DNA from: Marivita sp. S6314
GTDB lineage: Bacteria > Pseudomonadota > Alphaproteobacteria > Rhodobacterales > Rhodobacteraceae
Assembly: GCF_023015985.1 (NCBI RefSeq)
Contig: NZ_JALKAO010000002.1
Location: 310,001-374,000 of the forward strand
Length of the DNA: 64,000 bases
Reading direction: 5' to 3'
Positions 25,270 through 33,887 of the stretch are shown here, one piece after another. The translations under genes and the position numbers were made by a program. The notes beneath the pieces are model-generated. The model was given only the letters and a program-made list of their open reading frames with translations, was not told where the DNA came from and made no database searches. Each line of letters starts with the position of its first letter. The first letter of the stretch is position 1.

Positions 25270-27051
25270 ATGCCAAGTTATACCGCACCCGTGAAAGACA
25301 TGCAGTTTATCCTGCACGATGTTCTGGAAGCATCAAAGCAGGATATCCCCGGCTATGAAGAGTTGGACCGCGACTTCACCGGCGCGGTGATCGAGGAAGC
25401 GGGCAAGCTGGCCTCCGAAGTGCTTATGCCGCTGAACGCGGTGGGCGATACCGAAGGGTGCGTTCTGGAAAACGGCGTTGTGCGCACGCCGACCGGCTTC
25501 AAGGAAGCGTTTGACCAGATGCGCGACGGCGGCTGGACCGCGCTGGATTGCGATCCGGAATATGGTGGTCAGGGCCTGCCTTACGTGATGCACACGGCGG
25601 CGCAGGAACCATTCGTGTCGTCCAACATGGCGTTCAACATGTATCAGGGCCTGACGCATGGCGCGTATTCAGCGATCTACTTTCATGGCTCGGACGAACA
25701 GAAGCAGACCTATCTGCCGAAGATGACCACCTGCGAGTGGACCGGCACAATGAACCTGACCGAGCCGCATTGCGGCACCGATCTGGGCCTCATGCGCACC
25801 AAGGCCGTGCCGCAGGACGATGGCAGCTACAAGGTGACAGGTCAGAAGATCTTCATCTCGGCCGGCGATCACGACATGGCGGACAATATCATTCACCTTG
25901 TCCTGGCAAAAATCCCCGGCGGGCCGGACGGCATCAAGGGCGTGTCGCTCTTCATCGTGCCGAAGTTCCTTGTCAACGAAGACGGGTCCCTGGGTGAACG
26001 CAATGGCGTGTCTGTCGGCAAGATCGAAGAAAAGATGGGCATCCACGGCAATTCGACCTGCGTGATGAACTATGACGAGGCGACCGGATATCTGGTGGGT
26101 GAGATGCACAAAGGCATGCGCGCCATGTTCACCATGATGAACGAAGCGCGTCTGGGCGTGGGCCTTCAGGGCTATGCGCAGGCCGAAGTGGCCTACCAGA
26201 ACGCCGTGGCCTATGCGAATGATCGTTTGCAGGGCCGCGACGTGACTGGCGCTCAGGCGCCCGACAAGGCCGCCGATCCGATCATCGTGCACCCGGATAT
26301 CCGCCGCAACCTGATGGATCAGAAGTCCTTTACCGAAGGCGCGCGCGCGTTCACCTATTGGGGCGCGTACCTGATCGACCGGGCGCACAAGAACTCGGAC
26401 AAGGACGCCGACGGCCTGATTTCCCTGCTGACCCCGATCATCAAGGGCTTCCAGACCGATAAGGGCTTCGAGATGGCAGTGAACGCCCAGCAGGTCTATG
26501 GCGGCCACGGTTACATCGAAGAATGGGGCATGTCCCAGTTCGCCCGCGACGCACGAATTGCGATGATCTACGAAGGTGCAAACGGCATTCAGGCGTTGGA
26601 CCTTGTGGGTCGCAAACTGGCGCAGGATGGCGGCAAACATGTCATGGCGTTCTTCGACATGATCAAGACGTTTGCGTCGGACAACAAAGGCCAGGACGAG
26701 GCGTTTGACCGCGACTTCCTTGAGCCTTTGAAAGCAGCGTCGAAAGACCTGCAGGCGGCGGCGATGTATTTCATGCAGAACGGCATGAAGAACCCGAACA
26801 ACGCGCTGGCGGGGTCGTATGATTTCATGCACATGTTCGGCCATGTCTGCCTTGGCTACATGTGGGCACGGATGGGTCTTGCGGCGTCGAAGGCATTGAA
26901 AGACGGCGCATCCGACGTGGCGTTCTACGAGACAAAGCTGGCCACCGGGCGCTACTACATGGCACGCCAATTGCCCGCCACCAAGATGCACCTCGCGCGC
27001 ATCGAGACCGGGGCCGAGTCCGTGATGGCGCTGGAGGCGGCCAACTTCTAA
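25270..27051 (+). CDS. Acyl-CoA dehydrogenase, long form with C-terminal domain
   Basis: 593-aa FAD enzyme catalysing the first beta-oxidation step. The FAD/substrate-binding block is [20 protein letters not shown], followed by [15 protein letters not shown]. The catalytic base is Glu435 in [20 protein letters not shown], and a C-terminal extra domain of about 130 residues has the FadE-like [19 protein letters not shown]. Length and tail match the long acyl-CoA dehydrogenases of alphaproteobacteria, not the 380-aa kind. An AGGAG precedes the ATG. Confidence 0.94.
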   Translation: MPSYTAPVKDMQFILHDVLEASKQDIPGYEELDRDFTGAVIEEAGKLASEVLMPLNAVGDTEGCVLENGVVRTPTGFKEAFDQMRDGGWTALDCDPEYGGQGLPYVMHTAAQEPFVSSNMAFNMYQGLTHGAYSAIYFHGSDEQKQTYLPKMTTCEWTGTMNLTEPHCGTDLGLMRTKAVPQDDGSYKVTGQKIFISAGDHDMADNIIHLVLAKIPGGPDGIKGVSLFIVPKFLVNEDGSLGERNGVSVGKIEEKMGIHGNSTCVMNYDEATGYLVGEMHKGMRAMFTMMNEARLGVGLQGYAQAEVAYQNAVAYANDRLQGRDVTGAQAPDKAADPIIVHPDIRRNLMDQKSFTEGARAFTYWGAYLIDRAHKNSDKDADGLISLLTPIIKGFQTDKGFEMAVNAQQVYGGHGYIEEWGMSQFARDARIAMIYEGANGIQALDLVGRKLAQDGGKHVMAFFDMIKTFASDNKGQDEAFDRDFLEPLKAASKDLQAAAMYFMQNGMKNPNNALAGSYDFMHMFGHVCLGYMWARMGLAASKALKDGASDVAFYETKLATGRYYMARQLPATKMHLARIETGAESVMALEAANF

Positions 27052-27066
27052 GGTCCGGGAGGACAG

Positions 27067-27279
27067 ATGCCCAAACGCTTTCGCCTGACCCGCCGATTTC
27101 CGGCCGCGATGACCGAGGATGGCTATCGTCGCCTCAAACGGTTTGCCGACGAGGCGGGTCTGGACGAAGGGGAAGCGCTGTCCTTCCTGTTCGAAAACTT
27201 CGACAGCGTCACGGATTCCGAGGCGCTGGGACACCGGCTGCGCCTGTTCAACAGCGAGTTGGAGGCGCGAAAACGATAA
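27067..27279 (+). CDS. Conserved-looking small protein in the fatty-acid operon
   Basis: A 70-aa basic protein: [20 protein letters not shown], then [20 protein letters not shown] and [20 protein letters not shown]. It is helix-rich with no known motif. It has a strong GGGAGG ribosome site and is wedged 15 nt after one acyl-CoA dehydrogenase and shares its TAA/ATG region with the next, so it is surely translated with them. I have no function for it; a role as an enzyme-associated or regulatory peptide is conjecture. Confidence 0.75.
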   Translation: MPKRFRLTRRFPAAMTEDGYRRLKRFADEAGLDEGEALSFLFENFDSVTDSEALGHRLRLFNSELEARKR

Positions 27280-27299
27280 TGCGGGATTTGGGGGGAGCC

Positions 27300-28439
27300 A
27301 TGCGATCAAACTGGATGACCGACGAGCACGAGATGCTTGCCGAGATGACGGCGAAGTTCATCGAGACCGAGTGGCAGCCTTTGTATGACAAGTGGCGCAA
27401 GCAGGGTCAGATGGACCGCGAGACCTGGCAGCAGGCCGGGGAGCTTGGGTTGCTCTGCCCGTCCGTGCCAGCGGAATATGGCGGCGCTGGCGGCGATTTC
27501 GGCCATGAAGCGGTGATCCTGATGGAAGCGGGCCGCGCCAATCTGGCAAGCTGGGGCCACGGCATTCATTCCGGCATCGTGGCGCATTACATCCTCGAAT
27601 ACGGCACCGAAGATCAGAAACAGCGCTGGCTGCCCAAGATGGTGACGGGCGAGTTGGTTGGCGCTTTGGCGATGACGGAACCCGCCGCCGGATCGGATGT
27701 GCAAGGCATCAAGACGCGCGCGGTGAAGGACGGCAACGCCTACCGTTTGTCGGGGCAAAAGACGTTTATCACCAACGGCCAGCACGCGAACCTGATTATC
27801 GTGGCGGCCAAGACGGATCCCGCCCAAGGATCAAAAGGAACGTCTTTGGTCGTCGTGGAAACCGATGGCGCAGAGGGCTTCCAGCGTGGGCGCAACCTTG
27901 AGAAGATCGGCTGCCACGCGGCGGACACGTCGGAGCTGTTCTTCGACAATGTGGAGATCGCACCGGAGAACCTTCTGGGCGGGGAGGAAGGCAAGGGCTT
28001 CTACCAGATGATGCAGCAGCTGCCGCAGGAACGGCTGATCATCGGCTGCGGCGCGGTGGGCGCGATGGAAGGCGCTGTCGCGCGCACGATCGCCTATTGC
28101 AAGGAACGCGAGGCCTTTGGTGGGCCACTGACGCAGTTTCAGAACACCCGGTTCAAGCTGGCGGAATGCCAGACCAAGACCACCGTGGCGCGTGCGTTTC
28201 TGGACAATTGTATGGAAGAACACCTGCGCGGCGAACTGACCGTCGAAAAGGCCGCCATGGCGAAATACTGGCTGTCGGACACGCAAGGCGAGGTGCTGGA
28301 CGAGTGCGTGCAATTGCACGGCGGCTACGGCTACATGCAGGAATACGCGGTTGCCGAAATGTGGGCCGACGCCCGCGTGCAGCGGATCTACGGCGGCACC
28401 AACGAGATCATGAAAGAACTGATTGCGAGGGCGCTGTGA
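27300..28439 (+). CDS. Acyl-CoA dehydrogenase, LCAD/IVD-like
   Basis: 379-aa acyl-CoA dehydrogenase of standard length. [20 protein letters not shown] and [19 protein letters not shown] are the FAD-binding motifs. The C-terminal [18 protein letters not shown] lacks Glu at the usual catalytic position (Gly instead). As in long-chain and isovaleryl-CoA dehydrogenases, the base is expected to be the Glu of [13 protein letters not shown] (Glu335). The ATG at 27300 follows GGGGGGAG; one at 27279 overlaps the previous stop. Confidence 0.93.
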   Translation: MRSNWMTDEHEMLAEMTAKFIETEWQPLYDKWRKQGQMDRETWQQAGELGLLCPSVPAEYGGAGGDFGHEAVILMEAGRANLASWGHGIHSGIVAHYILEYGTEDQKQRWLPKMVTGELVGALAMTEPAAGSDVQGIKTRAVKDGNAYRLSGQKTFITNGQHANLIIVAAKTDPAQGSKGTSLVVVETDGAEGFQRGRNLEKIGCHAADTSELFFDNVEIAPENLLGGEEGKGFYQMMQQLPQERLIIGCGAVGAMEGAVARTIAYCKEREAFGGPLTQFQNTRFKLAECQTKTTVARAFLDNCMEEHLRGELTVEKAAMAKYWLSDTQGEVLDECVQLHGGYGYMQEYAVAEMWADARVQRIYGGTNEIMKELIARAL

Positions 28440-28467
28440 TGTGTCTGACGGCACCGCGTGTGGCATC

Positions 28468-28588
28468 TGAGGGAGCCTCCGGCGGAGGTATTTTTGAACC
28501 AAAGAAGCACGGGACGCGCGCTTATCGTCTCTGTTTGACAAATACCGCGGGGGTGAGGCCGCAGGCCGAGGATGCTGGCCCCCTGCCC
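28468..28588. repeat. Inverted pair of Rhodobacterales interspersed repeats
   Basis: 28468-28506 carries GCCTCCGGCGGAGGTATTTT followed by TGAACCAAAGAAG. 28526-28588 carries GTCTCTGTTTGACAAATACC followed by GAGGCCGCAGGCC. The second is a diverged inverted copy of the first. The same pair occurs at 58898-59116. The repeat lies between the acyl-CoA dehydrogenase and GST genes. Confidence 0.6.
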
Positions 28589-28611
28589 CGTTCATCACAA
28601 AGGACCCCCCT

Positions 28612-29250
28612 ATGACCATTCAACTCTATTGCTTTGGCGAGTCGGGCAATGCCTACAAGGCGGCGCTGGCCTTGGAACTGAGCGGGCTCGACTGGGCCCC
28701 TGTGAAGGTGGATTTCTTCGGCGGAGAGACGCGCAGTGCGGAGTATCGCACCAACATCAACCCGATGGGCGAAGCACCGGTGCTGGTGGATGGCGACGAA
28801 ACGCTGACACAATCGGGTGTGATCCAGATGTATGTCAGTGAGAAATCCGGCAAATTTGGCGGCGCGACACCGGAAGAGGCGCGCGAGGTGATGCGCTGGG
28901 TGTTCTGGGACAACCACAAGCTGTCGTCTCAGGCCGGCATGACGCGGTTTCTGATGAATTTCCTGCCCGAAGACAAACGCCCGGTCGAGGTGATCGGCTT
29001 CATGCAAGGGCGGCTCAAAGCAGCCTATTCGGTTCTGGACGCGCATCTTGAAGGGCGCGACTGGATTGTCGGGGACGGGATCACCAATGCCGACATTTCG
29101 TGTTGCGGATACCTGTTCTATCCCGAACCGTTCGGTTTCGACCGCGCGGACTGGCCCAATATCGACCGCTGGCTGTCGAACATCGAAGCGACACCCGGCT
29201 GGAAACACCCTTATGACCTGATGCCCGGATCCCCTGCGGATCGGGCCTGA
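28612..29250 (+). CDS. Glutathione S-transferase family protein
   Basis: 212-aa GST: the thioredoxin-like N-domain (residues 1-80) has LYCFGESGNAYKAALALELS, TNINPMGEAPVLVDGDETLT and SGVIQMYVSEK (the glutathione-gamma-glutamyl contact). The all-helical C-domain has IVGDGITNADISCCGYLFYP. The N-domain pattern suggests a Ser or Cys catalytic residue near position 10. It sits inside the fatty-acid oxidation run between acyl-CoA dehydrogenase and thiolase, so its substrate may be an electrophilic acyl product. Confidence 0.9.
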   Translation: MTIQLYCFGESGNAYKAALALELSGLDWAPVKVDFFGGETRSAEYRTNINPMGEAPVLVDGDETLTQSGVIQMYVSEKSGKFGGATPEEAREVMRWVFWDNHKLSSQAGMTRFLMNFLPEDKRPVEVIGFMQGRLKAAYSVLDAHLEGRDWIVGDGITNADISCCGYLFYPEPFGFDRADWPNIDRWLSNIEATPGWKHPYDLMPGSPADRA

Positions 29251-29263
29251 GACGGAGAGCACA

Positions 29264-30475
29264 ATGACCGAAGCTTATATCTATGACGCGGTGCGCACGC
29301 CGCGCGGCAAGGGCCGCAAAGACGGCAGCCTGCATGAAGTGACCAGCGTGCGCCTGTCCGCACAGGTGCTGGACGCGGTGAAGGATCGCAACGGGCTTGA
29401 GGGCCACGCGGTTGAGGATGTGATCTGGGGGAACGTGACCCAGGTCGGCGAACAAGGGGGCTGTCTTGCGCGCACGGCGGTTCTGGCCTCGGGACTGGAT
29501 CAGTCGATCCCCGGGTTGGCGATCAACCGGTTCTGCGCCTCCGGCATGGAAGCGGTGAACCTTGCTGCCAACCAGGTGCGTGGTGGCGCGGGGGAGGCCT
29601 ATATCGCGGGTGGCGTAGAAATGATGGGCCGCGTGGCCATGGGCAGCGATGGCGCGGCGATTGCCGTGGATCCGTCGATCGCGATGGAGACCTATTTTGT
29701 GCCGCAGGGCATTTCGGCCGACATCATTGCAACCGAATACGGGTTCAGCCGGGAAGACGCGGACCTGTTGGCCGTCGAAAGCCAAAAGCGCGCGAAAGCG
29801 GCCTGGGATGACAAGCGGTTCGACAAGTCGATCATCACGGTCAAGGACCAGAACGGCCTGAGCATTCTGGACCACGACGAATACATGCGCCCCGGTACCG
29901 ATATGCAGAGCCTCGGGTCCCTGAACCCGGCGTTTCAGCAGATGGGTGAAATGATGCCCGGTTTCGACGCGATTGCGCTGATGAAGTACCCGCATCTGGA
30001 GAAGATCAACCACATCCACCACGCTGGCAACTCGTCTGGCATCGTGGATGGAGCCGCCGGTGTGCTGATCGGCAACAAGGAATTCGGCGAGAAATGGGGC
30101 CTGAAGCCCCGCGCGCGGATCAAGGCGACGGCAAAGATCGGGACCGATCCGACCATCATGCTGACCGGGCCTGTGCCGGTGACCGAGAAGATCCTTGCCG
30201 ACAATGGCATGAGCATCTCCGACATTGATCTGTTCGAGGTGAACGAAGCGTTTGCGTCGGTTGTTCTGCGCTTCATGCAGGCGTTTGATGTGGACGCGGA
30301 CAAGGTGAACGTGAACGGCGGGTCCATCGCGATGGGGCACCCGTTGGGGGCCACTGGCGCGATCATCATCGGCACGCTGCTGGACGAGTTGGAGCGCACC
30401 GGCAAGGGCACAGGCCTTGCCACGCTTTGCATTGCGTCCGGCATGGGTGCGTCAACGATTATCGAACGTGTGTGA
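29264..30475 (+). CDS. fadA: Acetyl-CoA acyltransferase (beta-ketothiolase)
   Basis: 403-aa thiolase that cleaves 3-ketoacyl-CoA to acetyl-CoA and a shortened acyl-CoA. The nucleophile is Cys91 in AINRFCASGMEAVNLA; the other active-site pieces are NVNGGSIAMGHPLGATGA (His) and LCIASGMGASTIIERV (Cys acid/base). The family also includes biosynthetic acetyltransferases, but the next gene is fadB-like, 18 nt later, indicating degradation. It is the penultimate gene of the operon. Confidence 0.94.
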   Translation: MTEAYIYDAVRTPRGKGRKDGSLHEVTSVRLSAQVLDAVKDRNGLEGHAVEDVIWGNVTQVGEQGGCLARTAVLASGLDQSIPGLAINRFCASGMEAVNLAANQVRGGAGEAYIAGGVEMMGRVAMGSDGAAIAVDPSIAMETYFVPQGISADIIATEYGFSREDADLLAVESQKRAKAAWDDKRFDKSIITVKDQNGLSILDHDEYMRPGTDMQSLGSLNPAFQQMGEMMPGFDAIALMKYPHLEKINHIHHAGNSSGIVDGAAGVLIGNKEFGEKWGLKPRARIKATAKIGTDPTIMLTGPVPVTEKILADNGMSISDIDLFEVNEAFASVVLRFMQAFDVDADKVNVNGGSIAMGHPLGATGAIIIGTLLDELERTGKGTGLATLCIASGMGASTIIERV

Positions 30476-30493
30476 TCGGAAGGAACCAAAGAC

Positions 30494-32692
30494 ATGACTG
30501 ATTTCACAATGAAAAAAGACGCCGCTGGCGTGGCGATTATCACCTGGGATGTGCCGGGCAAGTCCATGAACGTGATGAGCCGGGAGTCGATGCTGGTCTT
30601 GAATGACCTGATCGACGATGCGCTGGCGGACGAGGCGGTCAAGGGGATCGTGATCACGAGCGGAAAGCCGGACTTTGCCGGGGGCATGGACTTGAACACG
30701 CTGGCGACGATCCGGGCGGAAGCCGGGGACAACCCGGCGCAGGCGCTGTTTGATTTCACGATGAACGGCCACCACATGCTGCGCAAGATCGAGCGTGCGG
30801 GGATGGACCCGAAGACCAACAAGGGCGGCAAGCCGATTGCGGCGGCGCTGCCGGGGACGGCTTTGGGCATCGGGCTTGAGGTGCCTTTGGCGTGCCATCG
30901 CATCTTTGCCGCCGACAATCCGAAGGCCAAGATCGGCCTGCCCGAGATCATGGTCGGCATCTTTCCCGGCGCGGGTGGCACGACGCGGCTGGTGCGCAAA
31001 ATGGGCGCGATGGCGGCGTCGCCGTTCCTGCTCGAAGGCAAGCTGTCTGATCCGAAAAAAGCCAAGGCGGCTGGACTTATTGACGAGGTTGTGGACGATC
31101 CGGTGGCTGCCGCGCGCGAGTGGGTTTTGAACGCCACCGATGCGGATATCGTTAAGCCGTGGGATGCCAAAGGTTACAAGATGCCCGGTGGTGCGCCCTA
31201 TCATCCGGCAGGGTTCATGACCTTTGTGGGGGCCTCGGCGATGGTGAACGGCAAGACGAAGGGCGTCTATCCAGCGGCGAAGGCGTTGTTGTCTGCCGTC
31301 TACGAAGGCGCGTTGGTGCCGTTCGATACGGCGCTCAAGATCGAGGCGCGGTGGTTTACCAATGTTTTGATGAACCCGTCCTCCTCGGCGATGATCCGGT
31401 CACTCTTTATTAACAAGCAGGCGTTAGAAAAAGGTGCGGTGCGACCGGCGGATGTGGACGATCAGTCGGTGAAGAAGGTTGGCGTTCTGGGCGCGGGCAT
31501 GATGGGTGCCGGGATTGCGCTGGTGTCGGCGCAGGCCGGTATGGAGGTCGTGCTGCTGGATCGTGAACAGGCGGCGGCGGACAAGGGTAAGGCCTATGTA
31601 GAAGATTATACGAAAAAGGGTGTGTCGCGTCGCAAGATCACGCAGGACAAGGCGGATGCGATGCTCGCGCGGATCACGGCGACGACCGACTATGCGGCGC
31701 TTGCCGGCTGTGACCTGATTGTTGAAGCGGTGTTCGAGGATCCAAAGATCAAGGCCGAAGTGACCGCGAAAGTGGAAGAGGTGATTGGCGAGGATTGCAT
31801 CTTTGCCACCAACACTTCGACCCTGCCGATCACCGAATTGGCGAAAGCGTCCAAGCGGCCGGATCAGTTTATCGGCATTCACTTCTTCTCACCGGTTGAG
31901 AAGATGATGTTGGTGGAGATCATCAAGGGCAAGGCAACCGGAGACCGTGCTGTGGCCAAGGCGCTCGACTTCGTGCGCCAGATCCGCAAGACGCCGATTG
32001 TCGTAAACGACGCGCGATTCTTCTATGCGAACCGCTGCATCATTCCCTACATCAACGAAGGCATTCGGATGGTGAAGGAAGGTGTGGCCCCTGCCCTGAT
32101 CGAAAACGCTGCCAAGATGGTGGGGATGCCATTGGGTCCGCTTCAATTGGTCGATGAGACGTCGATTGATCTGGGCGCCAAGATCGCCCGTGCCACAAGG
32201 GCCGCGATGGGCGATGCCTATCCCGATGGCGAGGTTGATGACGTGATCTTCTGGATGGAAGAGCAAGGACGTCTTGGCCGGAAAACGGCGGCGGGTTTCT
32301 ATGACTACGACGACAAAGGCAAGCGCCAGGGTCTGTCCGAGGCCGTGACGGCACAGTATCCGCAGGCAGAGGAGCAGCCCGAGTTGGTGGATGTGCAGCA
32401 CCGACTTCTGTTCGCGCAATCGCTTGAAGCGGTGCGTGCGCTGGAAGATGGCGTGCTGATGGACATCCGCGAGGGTGACGTGGGCGCGATCCTTGGCTGG
32501 GGCTTTGCGCCGTGGTCCGGCGGTCCGCTGAGCTGGCTCGATATGCTGGGTGCGGAATACGCCGCCGCGCGGTGTGACGAGTTGACCGAGGCGTTTGGTG
32601 ACCGCTTTGCCTGTCCGGAGTTGCTGCGCGAAATGGCGGCGAAGGGGCAGTCGTTCTACGGGCGCTTTGCGCCAGACGCAAAAGCGGCCTAA
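30494..32692 (+). CDS. fadB: Trifunctional FadB-like enoyl-CoA hydratase/3-hydroxyacyl-CoA dehydrogenase
   Basis: 732-aa fusion. Residues 1-190 are the enoyl-CoA hydratase/isomerase domain (ITSGKPDFAGGMDL, GTALGIGLEVPLACHRIF, GLPEIMVGIFPGAGGT). Residues about 328-520 are the NAD-binding hydroxyacyl-CoA dehydrogenase (VGVLGAGMMGAGIALVSA, ATNTSTLPITELA, catalytic His in GIHFFSPVEKMMLVEII). Two C-terminal helical domains follow. It performs two successive beta-oxidation steps and works with the thiolase just upstream. REP-like hairpins follow its stop. Confidence 0.95.
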   Translation: MTDFTMKKDAAGVAIITWDVPGKSMNVMSRESMLVLNDLIDDALADEAVKGIVITSGKPDFAGGMDLNTLATIRAEAGDNPAQALFDFTMNGHHMLRKIERAGMDPKTNKGGKPIAAALPGTALGIGLEVPLACHRIFAADNPKAKIGLPEIMVGIFPGAGGTTRLVRKMGAMAASPFLLEGKLSDPKKAKAAGLIDEVVDDPVAAAREWVLNATDADIVKPWDAKGYKMPGGAPYHPAGFMTFVGASAMVNGKTKGVYPAAKALLSAVYEGALVPFDTALKIEARWFTNVLMNPSSSAMIRSLFINKQALEKGAVRPADVDDQSVKKVGVLGAGMMGAGIALVSAQAGMEVVLLDREQAAADKGKAYVEDYTKKGVSRRKITQDKADAMLARITATTDYAALAGCDLIVEAVFEDPKIKAEVTAKVEEVIGEDCIFATNTSTLPITELAKASKRPDQFIGIHFFSPVEKMMLVEIIKGKATGDRAVAKALDFVRQIRKTPIVVNDARFFYANRCIIPYINEGIRMVKEGVAPALIENAAKMVGMPLGPLQLVDETSIDLGAKIARATRAAMGDAYPDGEVDDVIFWMEEQGRLGRKTAAGFYDYDDKGKRQGLSEAVTAQYPQAEEQPELVDVQHRLLFAQSLEAVRALEDGVLMDIREGDVGAILGWGFAPWSGGPLSWLDMLGAEYAAARCDELTEAFGDRFACPELLREMAAKGQSFYGRFAPDAKAA

Positions 32693-32698
32693 CGGTTT

Positions 32699-32758
32699 GC
32701 CGGGCTGAAGCCCGGCATACGCCAGATGACGACATGGTAGGCCGGGCATTTGCCCGGC
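32699..32758. repeat. Two REP-like hairpins
   Basis: GCCGGGCT-GA-AGCCCGGC at 32699-32716, then GTAGGCCGGGCATTTGCCCG centred on the second hairpin (32741-32758), inside the convergent gap after fadB. A third copy with the same GTAGGCCGGG start lies at 36639-36659. Confidence 0.7.
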
Positions 32759-32765
32759 TTGGGCT

Positions 32766-32960
32766 TTACCGGGCCTGCAGCGACGCGAAACGGTCGATCT
32801 GGTCCAGCTGAGGGGCGCGGGTGCACCACGTATCCTCGACCGCAATCCAATGTGTATCGCGAGCCTGGGCATGGATGATGATCCGTCCCGGCTCGGATGT
32901 AAGTTCCGGAACAGCAAGCATGTTGAGAAACAGCGCAAAGGCTTCGGCAGTCAGACACAT
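32766..32960 (-). CDS. Small hypothetical protein, 64 aa
   Basis: The sequence opens MCLTAEAFALFLNMLAVPEL and continues with TDHHP-less, mostly beta-looking residues including HAQARDTHWIAVEDTWC and TRAPQLDQIDRFASLQ. An excellent ribosome site (AAAGGAGA, 7 nt before the ATG at 32960) supports translation. No domain is recognisable. It is alone, convergent with fadB, with REP-like hairpins between the two. Confidence 0.55.
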   Translation of the reverse strand: MCLTAEAFALFLNMLAVPELTSEPGRIIIHAQARDTHWIAVEDTWCTRAPQLDQIDRFASLQAR

Positions 32961-33129
32961 GAGAGGTCTCCTTTTTCAAGTGTCCTCCCCTGAATAATCG
33001 CCGCCTCTTGAGGACGGTCAAAACGACCGTGCCGCAAGGATGTGTTGTCTGATCGACAGGCGGCTAGAACGCCGCGCTCTTCTGCTCTTTGCCGATCTTT
33101 GCGGCACGTTTGTCAGCCTACCTCACAAA

Positions 33130-33780
33130 TCAGGCAGAAAAATGGTATCCAAACCGCGCGATATCCACGGCACAGATGCGCGCCACGATATCGGCCGTCT
33201 CATCGGTATAGGCCATGCGGTAGTCTTTGGGCCGCGCCGACCGGTTTACATGCGGGACGGCGACGCGAAATCCCAGGTGATCCCAGACCGGCGCAAGATC
33301 GGCCTCCAGCGCTTCGAGCCGGACAAAAGTGGTTGCACGTTCCTGCCCGGTGGCATCGGTGACATAGCTGGCATAGGGCGCGGCCTGGAACGTGGCTGCG
33401 GTCTGCGCGTCGCGCACAAAGCCCTCGAAACTCTTGCTTTTTGCCAGTGACACCGCGGCGTGTTCGAAATGCTGATCGCGGAGCCAGTGGTAATAGCTGA
33501 CCATCCGGTCCCACGGGTTGCGGACAAGCGTGAAGATGAACATCTGCGCCAGAACCTCTGACGATACGATCCCGTCGATATCGGCCAGCGTGCTGTGTTT
33601 CCAAAGGCGTCCCTTGGGGCGCAACGTGTCCAAGCGCCCCTTGCGCCGTTTGGCCTTGGGCGTATCCCCGATCAGGATGTCATCCTTGTGGGCGCGCTCT
33701 TCCAGCGCCAGCGCCATCGAGCTTCCCCCTGTTTTGGGGATATGCACAAAAATGAAATTGCGGCCCGGGGAAATAATCAT
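33130..33780 (-). CDS. Sulfotransferase family protein
   Basis: A 216-aa protein with the two PAPS-binding motifs of the sulfotransferase 2 fold: VHIPKTGGSSMA (5'-phosphosulfate loop, residues 12-23) and FTLVRNPWDRMVSYYHWL (3'-phosphate motif, about 82-99). It transfers sulfate from PAPS to a hydroxyl, typically on a carbohydrate or lipid. A Lys/Arg-rich loop (KAKRRKGRLDTLRPKGR) may bind an anionic acceptor. It is monocistronic and divergent from the acyl-CoA ligase gene. Confidence 0.88.
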   Translation of the reverse strand: MIISPGRNFIFVHIPKTGGSSMALALEERAHKDDILIGDTPKAKRRKGRLDTLRPKGRLWKHSTLADIDGIVSSEVLAQMFIFTLVRNPWDRMVSYYHWLRDQHFEHAAVSLAKSKSFEGFVRDAQTAATFQAAPYASYVTDATGQERATTFVRLEALEADLAPVWDHLGFRVAVPHVNRSARPKDYRMAYTDETADIVARICAVDIARFGYHFSA

Positions 33781-33887
33781 GCGTCAGAGGTGCCATTTCG
33801 CGTCAGACAGCGCAAGTTTGGGCTTTTCCCTTGTTCAATCCCTGCGCTATGTGACTTTGCACAGATTGTCGCAGGGGAGACGATATC

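Noticed and set aside
25669-27309. 546-codon open frame on the minus strand
   Set aside because: It is the antisense of the acyl-CoA dehydrogenase. Its composition (His, Arg, Val rich) is that of a GC-rich shadow, and the plus-strand gene has full enzyme motifs.
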